DNA of 64,000 bases from Actinoplanes sp. KI2. Lineage in GTDB: Bacteria > Actinomycetota > Actinomycetes > Mycobacteriales > Micromonosporaceae. Positions within the stretch are counted from its first letter, which is position 1. Each line of letters begins with the position of its first letter. The notes beneath the pieces were generated by a model. The model was not told the origin of the DNA, searched no databases, and was given only the letters and a program-made list of their open reading frames with translations. Positions 8,520-18,551 of this stretch are shown here, one piece after another. The stretch is taken from NCBI RefSeq assembly GCF_025630775.1, contig NZ_JAOSZE010000025.1:97959-161958 (forward strand), written 5' to 3'. A program made the translations under genes and the position numbers.

Positions 8520-9914
8520 TCACGGACGAGTCATTCGGAGCACGTCCAGCGCCTCGTCCAGCTGCGCCTCGGTGAGCCTGCCCTCGGCCACGTGCCCGCG
8601 CTCGAGCACCACCTCACGGATGCTGCGGCCGGAGGCGAGCGCCGCCTTGGCGATGGCGGCCGCCTCGTCGTAGCCGAGGTAGCGGTTGAGCGGCGTGACG
8701 ATCGACGGCGATCCCTCGGCGTAGGCGAGTGCGACCTCGACGTTCGGCTCCAGGCCGGCGATGCAGCGGTCGGCGAGCAGCCGGGCGACGTTGGCCAGCA
8801 GCCGGATCGACTCGAGCAGGTTGCGGGCCATCACCGGGAGCATCACGTTGAGCTCGAAGTCACCCTGAGTGCCGGCGAAGGCCACGGTCGCGTCGTTGCC
8901 GATCACCTGGGCGCAGACCTGCCGGACCGCCTCGGGGACCACCGGGTTCACCTTGCCCGGCATGATCGACGAGCCGGGCTGCAGGTCGGGCAGGCGCAGC
9001 TCGCGCAGGCCGGCCCGCGGGCCCGAGCCCATCCAGCGGATGTCGTTGACGATCTTGTAGAGGCCGACCGCGATCGTGCGCAGCTGCCCGGACGTCTCGA
9101 CCAGGCCGTCCCGGGCGCCCTGCGCCTCGAAGTGGTTGGGCGCCTCGGTCAGCGGCAGGCCGGTGGTCTCGGCCAGCCGGGAGATCACCGCGGGAGCGAA
9201 ACCGGGCGGCGTGTTCACGCCGGTGCCGACCGCGGTGCCGCCGAGCGGTAGCTCGGCCAGCCTCGGCAGCGCGGCGTTCAGCCGGGCGACGCCGTTGGCG
9301 ACCTGCTGGGCGTACCCGGAGAACTCCTGCCCGAGGGTGACCGGCGTGGCGTCCATCAGGTGCGTCCGCCCGCTCTTGACCACCTTGGCCCACTCCTCGG
9401 CCTTGGCGCTGAGCGCGCCCGCGAGGTATTCGAGCGCCGGGATCAGGTCGGACACCACGGCCTGGGTCGCGGCCAGGTGGATCGACGAGGGGAAGACGTC
9501 GTTGCTCGACTGCGAGGCGTTGACGTGATCGTTCGGGTGCACCGGGCGGCCCAGCTCGCGGGCCGCGAGGGTGGCGATGACCTCGTTGGCGTTCATGTTC
9601 GACGAGGTGCCCGAGCCGGTCTGGAACACGTCGATCGGGAACTGCGACTCATATCCCCCGGCCGCCACGTGCGCCGCGGCCGTCGCGATCGCCTTGGCAA
9701 GATCTTCATCCAGTACGCCGAGGGCCGCGTTCACCTGGGCGGCCGCCCCCTTGATCTGGGCGAGCGCGGCGATGTGCGCCGGTTCGAGCCCCCGCCCCGA
9801 GATCGGGAAATTCTCCACCGCCCGCTGCGTCTGCGCCCGCCACAGGGCGTCGGCCGGGACCCGGACCTCGCCCATGGTGTCGCGCTCTACCCGATAGCTC
9901 TGCTCGGTAGTCAC
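8520..9914 (-). CDS. fumC: Class II fumarate hydratase
   Basis: Iron-independent TCA-cycle fumarase of the aspartase/fumarase superfamily, 464 aa. Signature loop GSSIMPGKVNPVVPEAV is intact, with TGSGTSSNMNANEVIA, NASQSSNDVFPSSIH and SGRTHLMDATPVTLGQE also present. Start GTG 9914 overlaps the stop codon of the upstream SARP gene (GTGA), so translation is coupled to a regulator operon, an odd setting for a housekeeping enzyme. A second, unrelated class I fumarase lies at 28248-29912. Confidence 0.95.
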   Translation of the reverse strand: MTTEQSYRVERDTMGEVRVPADALWRAQTQRAVENFPISGRGLEPAHIAALAQIKGAAAQVNAALGVLDEDLAKAIATAAAHVAAGGYESQFPIDVFQTGSGTSSNMNANEVIATLAARELGRPVHPNDHVNASQSSNDVFPSSIHLAATQAVVSDLIPALEYLAGALSAKAEEWAKVVKSGRTHLMDATPVTLGQEFSGYAQQVANGVARLNAALPRLAELPLGGTAVGTGVNTPPGFAPAVISRLAETTGLPLTEAPNHFEAQGARDGLVETSGQLRTIAVGLYKIVNDIRWMGSGPRAGLRELRLPDLQPGSSIMPGKVNPVVPEAVRQVCAQVIGNDATVAFAGTQGDFELNVMLPVMARNLLESIRLLANVARLLADRCIAGLEPNVEVALAYAEGSPSIVTPLNRYLGYDEAAAIAKAALASGRSIREVVLERGHVAEGRLTEAQLDEALDVLRMTRP

Positions 9915-12748
9915 CCCACCATCCTGCCTCGCCCGGCGACGGGTCGCAGTTGATCCAGGCCGCGGCCGGACGGGCGACGCCGCAGGCCGGCCTCGGCGAG
10001 CGCGACCAGATCCGTCGCGCCGAGCGCCTGCGCGGTTCGCAGCACCCGCCGATGCAGGGTCAACGCGCCGTCGTGGTCGCCGGCCAGCGCCCGGGTGACC
10101 GCGAGGTCGTACGAGAAGGTCGCCTCGTAGAGCCGGTCCGAGGCCTCCCGCATGATCGCGATGGCCGCCTCGTGCAGCGCCGTGGCCTCCGCGTACCGGC
10201 CCAGGTCGCGCAGGAGGATGGCGTGCTCGTCGAGCACCTCGGCCTCCCCGGCGCGGTGGCCGCAGCGCCGGGCCAGGCGCAACGCGACGCCGAGATAGCG
10301 TTCGGCGTTCTCCGCCGAGGTCAGGCCGAGCGCCCGCTTGTCCTTCTGGATGTGGTTCAGCGCGATCGCGATGCCCGCGGCGTCGCCCGCCTCGATCGCC
10401 GTGAACAGGGCGAGCCGCCGGTAGTGCAGCGCCTCGGCGTGCCGGCCGAGCTTCGCGTACCCGGCGGCCAGGTTCTGCAACAGCGCGCGGGCCGAGGATG
10501 TCTCGCCGATCAGCGCCCGCAGCCGCAGCGCGGCCCGGCCCGACGCGACGCACTCGTCGAACCGGCCGAGGGCCTGGTAGAGACCGGCCCGGTTGCCCAG
10601 CGCGGTGGCGACCGCGCGCCGGTTGCCCAGCTCCTCTTGCACGGTGACCGCGCGGTCCAGCATCGCCAGGCCGCGCGGGAAGTCGGCACTTCGGACGTAT
10701 GCCGAGGCGAGGTAGTTCGCGATGACCGCGAGGCCGGCCCGATCGCCGGCCCGCTCGACCGGAGCCAGGCTGCGCTCGAACAGCGCCCGCAGGTCGTCGT
10801 TGTAACCCCGGCTGAACAGGTGCCACCACGCCGCGCGCGGGATCCACCAGGCGTACCTGGTCCCGCCGGCGGCGTCCACGTAGGCGCCCAGCTGCGGGCG
10901 TTCCCGCTCCACCCGGGCCACCGGGTCGGCGACGGCCGCCACCAGGTCGGGGCGGCCGGGCTCGGGATGGCCGAGGTCCAGGTCGAGCAGGGCGCGGCGG
11001 CCCGGCAGGGTGGACGCGGCGAGCGCGTGGGTCTGTAGATCGAGGACCGCCTCGACGGCGGTCCGGCGCTCGTCCGGGGACAGGTCGGCGGCGAGCGCGG
11101 CGGCGAACTCGCGCAGCAGGTCGTGCAGCCGGAAGATGCCGTGCTCCGGCTCGTCCAGCAGATGCACGTCGATCAGGTCGTCGAGCAGGTCCTCGGCATC
11201 GTCGAGCGGCAGCCCGGTCAGCGCCGCGACGGCCGGCGCGTCGAACAGCGGCGCCGGGTACACCCCCAGCAGCCGGAACACGCGCTGGGCCGGGGCGGCG
11301 AGCTGCCCGTACGAGAGGGCGAACGCGTCCGCCACCGAGCGAGCCTCGACCACCAGCTCCGGCAACGCCGACTCACCGAACCGCCGGACCAGATCGGCCA
11401 CCTGCCAGCGCGGCCGGTGTGCGAGCCGCGCCCCGGCCAGCCGCAGCGCCAGCGGCAACCCGCCGCAGCGGCGCACCACCTCGGCCGCCGCCTCCGGCTC
11501 GGCCCACACCCGGTCCCCGGCAATGCCGGCCAGCAACGCCAGCGCATCCGGCGCGGCCAGCACCGGCAGCGATTCCGGGTGCGCACCGTCCAGCCCGGCC
11601 AGTCGCCGCCGACTGGTCACCAGCGCGAGCGCCCCGGGCGAGGCGGGCAGCAGGTCGGCCAGCTGCGCGCTGGAGTGCGCGTTGTCCAGCACCACCAACA
11701 CCCGCCGCCGGGCCAGCTCGCTTCGCCACATGGTGACCCGGTCCGCCAGGTCGACCGGCACCGCCTGCGACGGCACGCCGAGCTGCCGAAGCAGGGTGAG
11801 CAGCGCCGCGGCCGGCTCGACCGGCTCACCCTCGCCGAAGCCGCGCAGGTCGACGAACAGGTGCGCGTCCGGGTAGCGGTCACCGACCAGCGCGGCCACA
11901 TGCAGCGCGAGCGTGGTCTTGCCGCTGCCGGCCATGCCGTCGATCACCGCGATCACCGGCGAGCCGGCGTCGGCGTCGCCGATCGCCCGGACCAGCCGGC
12001 GCACCGCGTCGTCGCGCCCGGTGAAGTCGCCGACCGTACGCGGCAGGCTGCGGACCGGCGCCGCCTCCCCCGCGCTCAACACCCGGCGATGCAGCTCCTG
12101 CAGCTCCTCGCCGGGCTCGATGCCCAGCTCGCCGCGCAACACCTCCCGGCACCGGCGGAACTCGGCCAGCGCATCCGCGGTGCGCCCGGCACCGGCCAGC
12201 GCCCGGATCAGCCGGCCACGCAGCCGCTCACGCAGCGGAAACCGCTCGACCAGCGGACCGAGCGCCCCGATCAGCTCGCGATCGCCGCCCGCCGCCAGCA
12301 CCAGTTCGGCCCAGTCCTCGGCCGCGGCGGCGTACCGCTCGTCCAGGGCGGCCGCGGCGGCGCGCACAGGGCGGCTGTCGATGCCGACCAGCGCCTCGCC
12401 GCGCCACAGGTCGAGCGCCTCGCGGAAGACCGCGGCGTCGCCCTCGGCCCGGGCCCGCGCGACGAGCCGGGCGAAGACCTGCGAGTCCAGCTCGTCCGGC
12501 CCGACCCGCAGCCGGTAGCCGACCGGGTCGGTGTCGATCACGCCGGTCGGCAACGCCCGCCGCAGCCGGGAGACGCAGGCCTGCAGCTGGGCCCGGGCGG
12601 TCGGCGGCGGGCCCTCGTCCCAGACCGCGTCGACCAGCTCGGCCACGCTCACCACTCGGTCGGGGTGCAGGAGCAGCATGGCCAGCACGATCCGGTCCCG
12701 GCCGGCGGTGACCGCGGGCCGAAGCGGACCGAGAATCCGATACCTCAA
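9911..12748 (-). CDS. AfsR-type regulator 1: SARP domain, NB-ARC ATPase, TPR (last of four, altered tail)
   Basis: A 945-aa STAND regulator. Order: OmpR-like winged helix (about 1-80, MRYRILGPL), bacterial transcriptional activation domain (about 85-225), NB-ARC ATPase (about 240-560) with Walker A GMAGSGKTT at 271-279, Walker B-like RRVLVVLDNA, sensor LVTSRRRL, GLPL motif GGLPLALRLAGARL and MHD-like FRLHDLLREFA; then TPR helices. It is expected to bind promoter direct repeats when a signal acts on the NTPase/TPR part. It is last in an operon with three paralogues (ATGA overlap with the previous). Unlike them it lacks the C-terminal stretch ending E-x-ERRL; the last 25 or so residues are unrelated and run into fumC. 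Target genes unknown. Confidence 0.9.
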   Translation of the reverse strand: MRYRILGPLRPAVTAGRDRIVLAMLLLHPDRVVSVAELVDAVWDEGPPPTARAQLQACVSRLRRALPTGVIDTDPVGYRLRVGPDELDSQVFARLVARARAEGDAAVFREALDLWRGEALVGIDSRPVRAAAAALDERYAAAAEDWAELVLAAGGDRELIGALGPLVERFPLRERLRGRLIRALAGAGRTADALAEFRRCREVLRGELGIEPGEELQELHRRVLSAGEAAPVRSLPRTVGDFTGRDDAVRRLVRAIGDADAGSPVIAVIDGMAGSGKTTLALHVAALVGDRYPDAHLFVDLRGFGEGEPVEPAAALLTLLRQLGVPSQAVPVDLADRVTMWRSELARRRVLVVLDNAHSSAQLADLLPASPGALALVTSRRRLAGLDGAHPESLPVLAAPDALALLAGIAGDRVWAEPEAAAEVVRRCGGLPLALRLAGARLAHRPRWQVADLVRRFGESALPELVVEARSVADAFALSYGQLAAPAQRVFRLLGVYPAPLFDAPAVAALTGLPLDDAEDLLDDLIDVHLLDEPEHGIFRLHDLLREFAAALAADLSPDERRTAVEAVLDLQTHALAASTLPGRRALLDLDLGHPEPGRPDLVAAVADPVARVERERPQLGAYVDAAGGTRYAWWIPRAAWWHLFSRGYNDDLRALFERSLAPVERAGDRAGLAVIANYLASAYVRSADFPRGLAMLDRAVTVQEELGNRRAVATALGNRAGLYQALGRFDECVASGRAALRLRALIGETSSARALLQNLAAGYAKLGRHAEALHYRRLALFTAIEAGDAAGIAIALNHIQKDKRALGLTSAENAERYLGVALRLARRCGHRAGEAEVLDEHAILLRDLGRYAEATALHEAAIAIMREASDRLYEATFSYDLAVTRALAGDHDGALTLHRRVLRTAQALGATDLVALAEAGLRRRPSGRGLDQLRPVAGRGRMVG

Positions 12749-15654
12749 GACGCCACCGCCACGAGTCGGCGCTCCACCTCGTACCGCTCCGGCACCTGGA
12801 TCTCGGTGAACACCTCCAGCGCCTGCCGCCAGTGCTCGCGGGCGCCCGCCGGATCGGTGGCGGCCAGGCAGTCGCCGATCCCGAGGTGCGCGCGGCCGCG
12901 CTCGTACCAGTGCGTCGTGGCGAGGCTGCGCTCCAGCCCCTGCCGGAAGATGGCCAGGGCGGCATCCGGATCGCCGGACTCCAGGAGCGCCTGGCCGTGG
13001 CCGTTGATCGCGATCGGTTCCATCCGCCCGTCGTGGATCGCGACGATGAGCTCGCGAGCCCGGACGAACTCCGCGATCGCCTCCTCATAGCGGCCTTGGG
13101 AACGCAGCACGTCGCCGAGCATGTACAGCACGTCGCACTCGCCGCTGTGCAGACCAAGCCGGACCATCTCGTGTTGGATGAGCCGCAACCGCCGGCCGGC
13201 GAGGGCCGGCTCGATCGCGCCGGCCCGGAAGCGCACCAGGATCAGGTGCAGCAGCGAATGGGCGATGTCGAAGCGGTCGCCCAGCTCGACCAGGTGAAGC
13301 AGGCGCCGGCGCTGCAGGTTGATGGCCTCCGCGTGCCGGCCGAGGTACGAGTAGGCGAACGAGGCGACGTCCAGCTGCATCGAGGATTCGACCGCCCGGC
13401 TTCCCGAATACAGGACCTGGGCCCGCTCCGCGTACGCCGCGCCTTCCGCGTACCGCCCGTGCGAGTTGTGCAGGGTGGCCAGGTTGCACGTCGCCACCGC
13501 CGCGCCGATCTGGTCGCCCAGCTCCTCGCGCAGCCGGATGCACTCCTCGACCAGCGGCTTCGCCATCTCCAGGCGACACTGCCGGAAGTACACCGACGCG
13601 AGATAGTTGGCGGCCAGTCCCTGCGCCGCCCGGTCACCGGCGCGGCGGGCCACGGCCCGCGCGGTGGAGAAGATGCGCTCCACGTCGTCGGTGTAACCGC
13701 GGTCCAAGAGGAACCGCCAGGCCGCCCGCGCCACCTTCCAGACCAGGTCGGGCCGGTCCGCCGCGATCGCCGCGTCCTGGAAGTCGCCGAGGGCCGGGCG
13801 GGTGCGTTCCAGCCGCTCCGCCGCGTCGGCAAGCCCGGCCAGCAGGTCGGGGCGCATCGCGACCGGATACCCGAGGTCGCGCAGCGTCACGCTGATCCGG
13901 TAGGGCACCGCCATCATCGCCGCGTGCATCTCGAGATCCAGTGCGCGGACGACCGCGGCCCGCCGCTCGTCCGCCGACAGCTCCGAGCACAGCGCGATCG
14001 CGTACTCGTGCAGCAGGTCGTGCATCCGGAAGACGCCCCGCTCGGGCTCGTCCACGAGGTGCGCGTCGACCAGGTCGTCGAGCAGGTCCTCGGCCTCGGG
14101 CAGCGGCAGGTCGGCGACGGCGGCCGCGGCGAGCGCGTCGAAGGACCGGCCCGGGTACGCGCCGAGCAGCCGGAACAGCCGCTGGGCCGGCTCGGTCAGC
14201 TGGCCGAAGGAGAGCGCGAACGCGCCGGCCACCGTGCGGCTCTCCACCGCGAGCTCGGGCAGCATCGACCCGCCGAGCCGGCGCAGCAGGTCGGACACCC
14301 GCCAGCTCGGCCGGTGCGCCAGCCGGGCGCCGGCCAGGCGCAACGCCAGCGGCAGGCCGCCGCAGCGCCGTACCACCTCGGCGGCCGCGTCCGGCTCGGC
14401 CGACACCCGTTCGCCGGCGATCCGGGCGAGCAGGGCGATCGCCTCCGGCTCGGCCAGCACCGGCAGCGACTCCGGCCGCACGTCGTCCAGGGCGGTCATC
14501 CGGCGGCGGCTGGTGACCAGGGCGAGGCTGCCCGGCGCGGTCGGCAGCAGGTCGGCTATCTGGTCGCTGGCGGCGACGTTGTCGAACAGCACCAGCACCC
14601 GCCGCCGGGCCAGCTCGGTACGCCACAGCGCCAGCCGGTCGACCAGGGCCGGCGGGACCCGCTCGGCGTGCACGCCCAGCTGGCGCAGCAGGATCAGCAG
14701 GGCGGCGGCCGGGTCGAGCGGCTGCTCGGCGCTGTGCCCATGCAGGTCCACGAAGAGGTGTGCGTCCGGGTAGCGGTCGCCGACCAGCGCGGCCAGGTGC
14801 AGCGCCAGGGTGGTCTTGCCGCTGCCGGCCATGCCGTCGATCACCGCGATCGCCGGGCCGGGCCCGTCGATGGTCGCGAGCAGGCGGGCGACGATCTCCG
14901 CGCGGCCGGTGAAGTCGCCGACCGTACGGGGCAGGCAGCGCACCGGCCCGGCGGCGGCCTCGGCCGGCGGCAGGGTGTCGCCGAGGATCCGCTGGTGCAG
15001 CTCCCGCAGCTCGTGTCCCGGCTCGATGCCGAGCTCGCCGGCCAGCACGTCGCGGATCCGGCGGTACTCGGCGAGCGCGTCGGCCTGCCGCCCGGACCGG
15101 GACAGCGCCACCATCAGCTGGCCGCGCAGCCGCTCCCGCAGCGGGAACTCCTCGACCAGGCCGGACAGTTCACCCAGCAGCTCGCGCTCGTGGCCGGCGG
15201 CCAGCTCCAGGTCGATCCAGTCCTCGGTGGCCACCGCCCGCTGCTCGTCGAGCACCGCGGCGGCCCGGCGCACGGCCGGGCTCTCGATCTCGACCAGCGC
15301 CGGGCCGCGCCACAGCGCCAGCGCCTCGTGGAACAGCGCCGCGTCGCCCTCGGCCCGCGCCCGGGCGATGAGGCGGGCGTGGACCAGCGAGTCCAGCTCG
15401 TCCGGGCCGACCCGGATCCGGTATCCCGCCGGGTCGGTGTCGATCACGCCGGCCGGCAGCGCCCGCCGCAACCGCGAGACACACGTCTGGAGCTGGGCCC
15501 GAGCCGTCGACGGTGGATCCTCGTCCCAGACCGCGTCGATCAGCTCGCCCACGCTGACCACCCGGTCCGCGTGCAGCAGCAACATCGCCAGCACGATCCG
15601 ATCCCGTCCGGCGGTGACCGCGGGCGTGAGCGGGCCCAGGATCCCGTACCTCAT
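12745..15654 (-). CDS. AfsR-type regulator 2: SARP domain, NB-ARC ATPase, TPR
   Basis: A 969-aa paralogue of its neighbours with the same architecture: winged helix and BTAD domain, NB-ARC (IDGMAGSGKTTLALH, RRVLVLFDNV, LVTSRRRM, GGLPLALRL, FRMHDLLHEYA) and C-terminal TPRs (for example YLGRHAEAINLQRRRLLHLVELGD). The DNA-binding domain has the same short N-terminal hairpin as regulators 1 and 3 (MRYGILGPLTPAVTAGRDR). The TPR half is the most divergent of the four, suggesting a different ligand or partner. ATG 15654 overlaps the stop of regulator 3 (ATGA), and its own stop overlaps the start of regulator 1. A longer upstream reading exists but would overlap regulator 3 deeply. Confidence 0.9.
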   Translation of the reverse strand: MRYGILGPLTPAVTAGRDRIVLAMLLLHADRVVSVGELIDAVWDEDPPSTARAQLQTCVSRLRRALPAGVIDTDPAGYRIRVGPDELDSLVHARLIARARAEGDAALFHEALALWRGPALVEIESPAVRRAAAVLDEQRAVATEDWIDLELAAGHERELLGELSGLVEEFPLRERLRGQLMVALSRSGRQADALAEYRRIRDVLAGELGIEPGHELRELHQRILGDTLPPAEAAAGPVRCLPRTVGDFTGRAEIVARLLATIDGPGPAIAVIDGMAGSGKTTLALHLAALVGDRYPDAHLFVDLHGHSAEQPLDPAAALLILLRQLGVHAERVPPALVDRLALWRTELARRRVLVLFDNVAASDQIADLLPTAPGSLALVTSRRRMTALDDVRPESLPVLAEPEAIALLARIAGERVSAEPDAAAEVVRRCGGLPLALRLAGARLAHRPSWRVSDLLRRLGGSMLPELAVESRTVAGAFALSFGQLTEPAQRLFRLLGAYPGRSFDALAAAAVADLPLPEAEDLLDDLVDAHLVDEPERGVFRMHDLLHEYAIALCSELSADERRAAVVRALDLEMHAAMMAVPYRISVTLRDLGYPVAMRPDLLAGLADAAERLERTRPALGDFQDAAIAADRPDLVWKVARAAWRFLLDRGYTDDVERIFSTARAVARRAGDRAAQGLAANYLASVYFRQCRLEMAKPLVEECIRLREELGDQIGAAVATCNLATLHNSHGRYAEGAAYAERAQVLYSGSRAVESSMQLDVASFAYSYLGRHAEAINLQRRRLLHLVELGDRFDIAHSLLHLILVRFRAGAIEPALAGRRLRLIQHEMVRLGLHSGECDVLYMLGDVLRSQGRYEEAIAEFVRARELIVAIHDGRMEPIAINGHGQALLESGDPDAALAIFRQGLERSLATTHWYERGRAHLGIGDCLAATDPAGAREHWRQALEVFTEIQVPERYEVERRLVAVAS

Positions 15655-18551
15655 CGCGGCATCGCCGCCAGCCGCCGCTCCGCCTCGTGCTGCTCGGGCA
15701 CGCCCATCTCGCGGAACTCGACGAGCGCCGCCGTCCACGAGCGACGCGCCGACTCCGGGTCGGTGTCCGCCAGGCACTCGGCGAGGCCGGCCCGGGCGCG
15801 CGCCGCGGTGTACCGCAGGCCCAGCGCCTCGGCGTCGCGCAGGGCCCGCCGATAGTCCGCGAGCGCGCCGGCCCGATCGCCGGCAGCGCGGCGGGTGTCG
15901 GCGAGGTCGACCGTGTAGGCCGACTCGTACCGGCGATCGGCGGTCTTGCGGGTGAGCTCGACCGCGGTCAGGTGCAGGGCGATCGCCTCGGCGTACCGGC
16001 CCTCCGCGCGCAGCAGCCGGCCCTGTTCGCTGCGGATGTCCGCCTCGCTGAAGAGATGCTCGTTGCGGATGGACAGACGCAGGGCGGCCCGCAGATACCG
16101 GTGCGCGGTGGCCAGGTCGATCTGTCCGAGCGCGATGCGGTGCCGCTGGATGCCCTGCAGGCAGTTGGCGAGCGCCGTCGCGTCGCCGACCTCGATCGCG
16201 TCGAGCATGCCGAGCCGCCGCGCTCGCAGCGCCTCCTCGTGCCGGCCCAGCCGGTCGAGGGCGTCGGCCAGGTTGTGCAACGGCGTCCGGTTCGAGACGC
16301 GCTCGCCCACCAGGTAGCGCAGCCGAAGCGACTCGCGCGCCGCCGCGACGCTCTCGGCGAACCGGCCCATCGCGTCGTAGACGTTGGCCAGGTTGGCCTG
16401 CGCCACCGCTACCGCACGCCGGTTGCCCAACTCCTCCTGTACGCGCCGGGAGAGCCGCAGCAGCTCCGCCGCCCGATCGAGCTCGCCGATCCGGGACGCC
16501 GACGAGGCGAGGTAGTTCGAGACCACGGCGATGCCGGCCCGGTCGCCGGCCTTCTCCACCATCGCGAGCGAGCGCTCGAGCAGCCTCCGCAGCTCGGCGG
16601 TGTAGCCCCCGTCATAGAGGAACCACCAGGCCGCACGGGGCAGCCACCACGCGTACACCAGATATTCGCCATCGGCGGCGGCCGCTTCGAGGTAGGCCGG
16701 CAGTTGGGGTCGTTCCCACTCCACCCTGGCCGCCGGGTCGGGCAGCGCCGCCACCAGGTCGGGCCGCAGCGGCCGCAGTGGACCGATGTCGCGCTCGACC
16801 GCCGCCCGCCACGAGGGCGGGTTCGCCGCCGCAAAGGCGTGTGTCTGCAGATCGAGGATCGCCTCGACGGCGGTCCGGCGCTCGTCCGGGGACAGGTCGG
16901 CGGCGAGCGCGGCGGCGAACTCGCGCAGCAGGTCGTGCAGCCGGAAGATGCCCGGCGCGGGCTCGTCGATCAGATGGACGTCATGGAGATCGTCGAGCAG
17001 GTCCTGCGCCTCGTCGAGCGGCAGTCCGGCCAGCGCGGCCGCGGCCGGCGCGTCGAACAGCGGCGCCGGGCACACCCCGAGCAGCCGGAACATCCGCTGC
17101 GCCGGGGCCGTGAGCTGTCCGTAGGAGAGCGCAAACGCGTCCGCCACCGACCGGTCCTCGACGGCGAGCTCGGGCAAGGCCGACTCGCCCAGCCGGAGCA
17201 CCAGGTCGGCCACCCGCCACCGGCGCCGATGCGCCAGCCGCGCCCCGGCCAGTCGCAACGCCAGCGGCAACCCACCGCACCGGCGCACCACCTCGGCCAA
17301 CGCCGCCGGCTCCGCCCGCACCCGCTCCCCGACGATCCGGGCCAGCAGCACGGTCGCCTCCCCCGGGGTGAGCACGACCAGCGGCTCGGAGTGCACGCCG
17401 TCCAGGCCGACCAGGCGCCGCCGGCTGGTGACCAGGGCGAGGCTGCCCGGCACGGTTGGCAACAGGTCGGCGACCTGGGCGCTGGAGTGCGCGTTGTCGA
17501 GCACCAGCAGGACCCGCCGTCGGGCCAGCTCGCTGCGCCACAGGGTGACCCGGTCGCCGGGCGTCACTGGGATCGTCTCGGCCGGGACGCCGAGCTGCCG
17601 CAGCAGGATCAGCAGCGCGGCGGCCGGCTCGAGCGGCTGCTCCGCGCTGTGCCCCAGCAGGTCGACGAAGAGATGCGCATCCGGATACCGCTCGCCGACC
17701 AGCGACGCCACGTGCAACGCCAGGGTGGTCTTGCCGCTGCCGGCCATCCCGTCGATCACCGAGATCGCGGGGTCGCAGCGGTCCAGCTCGGCCAGCAGGC
17801 GAGCGACCACGTCCTCGCGCCCGGTGAAGTCGCCGACGGTACGTGGCAGGCTGCGGACCGGGGCCGTCTCGCCCCCGGTCAGCACCCGGCGATGCACCTC
17901 CTGCAGCTCCTTGCCGGGTTCGATGCCCAGCTCACCGCGCAGCACTTCCCGGGTCCGGCGGAACTCGGCCAGCGCGTCTGCCGTGCGCCCGGCACCGGCC
18001 ATGGCCCGGATCATCTGCCCGCGCAGCCGCTCTCGCAGCGGGAACCGCTCGACCACCGTGCCGAGTAGGCCGAGCAACTCGCGATCCCGGCCGGCGGCCA
18101 GCTCCAGCTCCGCCCAGTCCTCCACGGCGGCGACGTACTGCTCGTCCAACCCGGCCGCGGCCGCCCGCACCGGCCGGCTGTCGATCCCGACCAGCGCCTC
18201 GCCCCGCCACAGGTCCAGAGCCTCCCGGAACAGCACGGCGTCGCCCTCGGCCCGAGCCCGCGCGATCAACCGGGCGAAGACCAGGGAGTCCAGGTCGTCC
18301 GCCGCGATCCGCAAGCGATAACCGGCCGGGTCGGTGTCGATCGCGCCGGCCGGCAGCGCGCGGCGCAGCCGGGAGACACAGGCCTGCAGCTGGGTGCGTA
18401 CGGTCGACGGCGGATCGTCGCCCCAGACCGCGTCGACCAACTCGGGGACGCTCACCACCCGGCCGGGACGCAGCAACATCATCGCCAGCACGATGCGGTC
18501 CCGGCCGGCGGTGACTGCGGGCCGGAGTGGACCGAGGATCCGATATCTCAT
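15651..18551 (-). CDS. AfsR-type regulator 3: SARP domain, NB-ARC ATPase, TPR
   Basis: A 966-aa paralogue: SARP winged helix with the shortened hairpin (MRYRILGPLRPAVTAGRDR), BTAD domain, NB-ARC with IDGMAGSGKTTLALH, RRVLLVLDNA, LVTSRRRL, GGLPLALRL and FRLHDLLREFA, then TPRs ending VPEQHEAERRL. ATP-binding residues are all present, so it should be a functional switch ATPase. ATG 18551 overlaps the stop of regulator 4 by four bases. It is closest overall to regulator 1 in the first 600 residues (inspection only), implying recent duplication. No antibiotic-type biosynthetic genes are adjacent. Confidence 0.9.
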   Translation of the reverse strand: MRYRILGPLRPAVTAGRDRIVLAMMLLRPGRVVSVPELVDAVWGDDPPSTVRTQLQACVSRLRRALPAGAIDTDPAGYRLRIAADDLDSLVFARLIARARAEGDAVLFREALDLWRGEALVGIDSRPVRAAAAGLDEQYVAAVEDWAELELAAGRDRELLGLLGTVVERFPLRERLRGQMIRAMAGAGRTADALAEFRRTREVLRGELGIEPGKELQEVHRRVLTGGETAPVRSLPRTVGDFTGREDVVARLLAELDRCDPAISVIDGMAGSGKTTLALHVASLVGERYPDAHLFVDLLGHSAEQPLEPAAALLILLRQLGVPAETIPVTPGDRVTLWRSELARRRVLLVLDNAHSSAQVADLLPTVPGSLALVTSRRRLVGLDGVHSEPLVVLTPGEATVLLARIVGERVRAEPAALAEVVRRCGGLPLALRLAGARLAHRRRWRVADLVLRLGESALPELAVEDRSVADAFALSYGQLTAPAQRMFRLLGVCPAPLFDAPAAAALAGLPLDEAQDLLDDLHDVHLIDEPAPGIFRLHDLLREFAAALAADLSPDERRTAVEAILDLQTHAFAAANPPSWRAAVERDIGPLRPLRPDLVAALPDPAARVEWERPQLPAYLEAAAADGEYLVYAWWLPRAAWWFLYDGGYTAELRRLLERSLAMVEKAGDRAGIAVVSNYLASSASRIGELDRAAELLRLSRRVQEELGNRRAVAVAQANLANVYDAMGRFAESVAAARESLRLRYLVGERVSNRTPLHNLADALDRLGRHEEALRARRLGMLDAIEVGDATALANCLQGIQRHRIALGQIDLATAHRYLRAALRLSIRNEHLFSEADIRSEQGRLLRAEGRYAEAIALHLTAVELTRKTADRRYESAYTVDLADTRRAAGDRAGALADYRRALRDAEALGLRYTAARARAGLAECLADTDPESARRSWTAALVEFREMGVPEQHEAERRLAAMPR

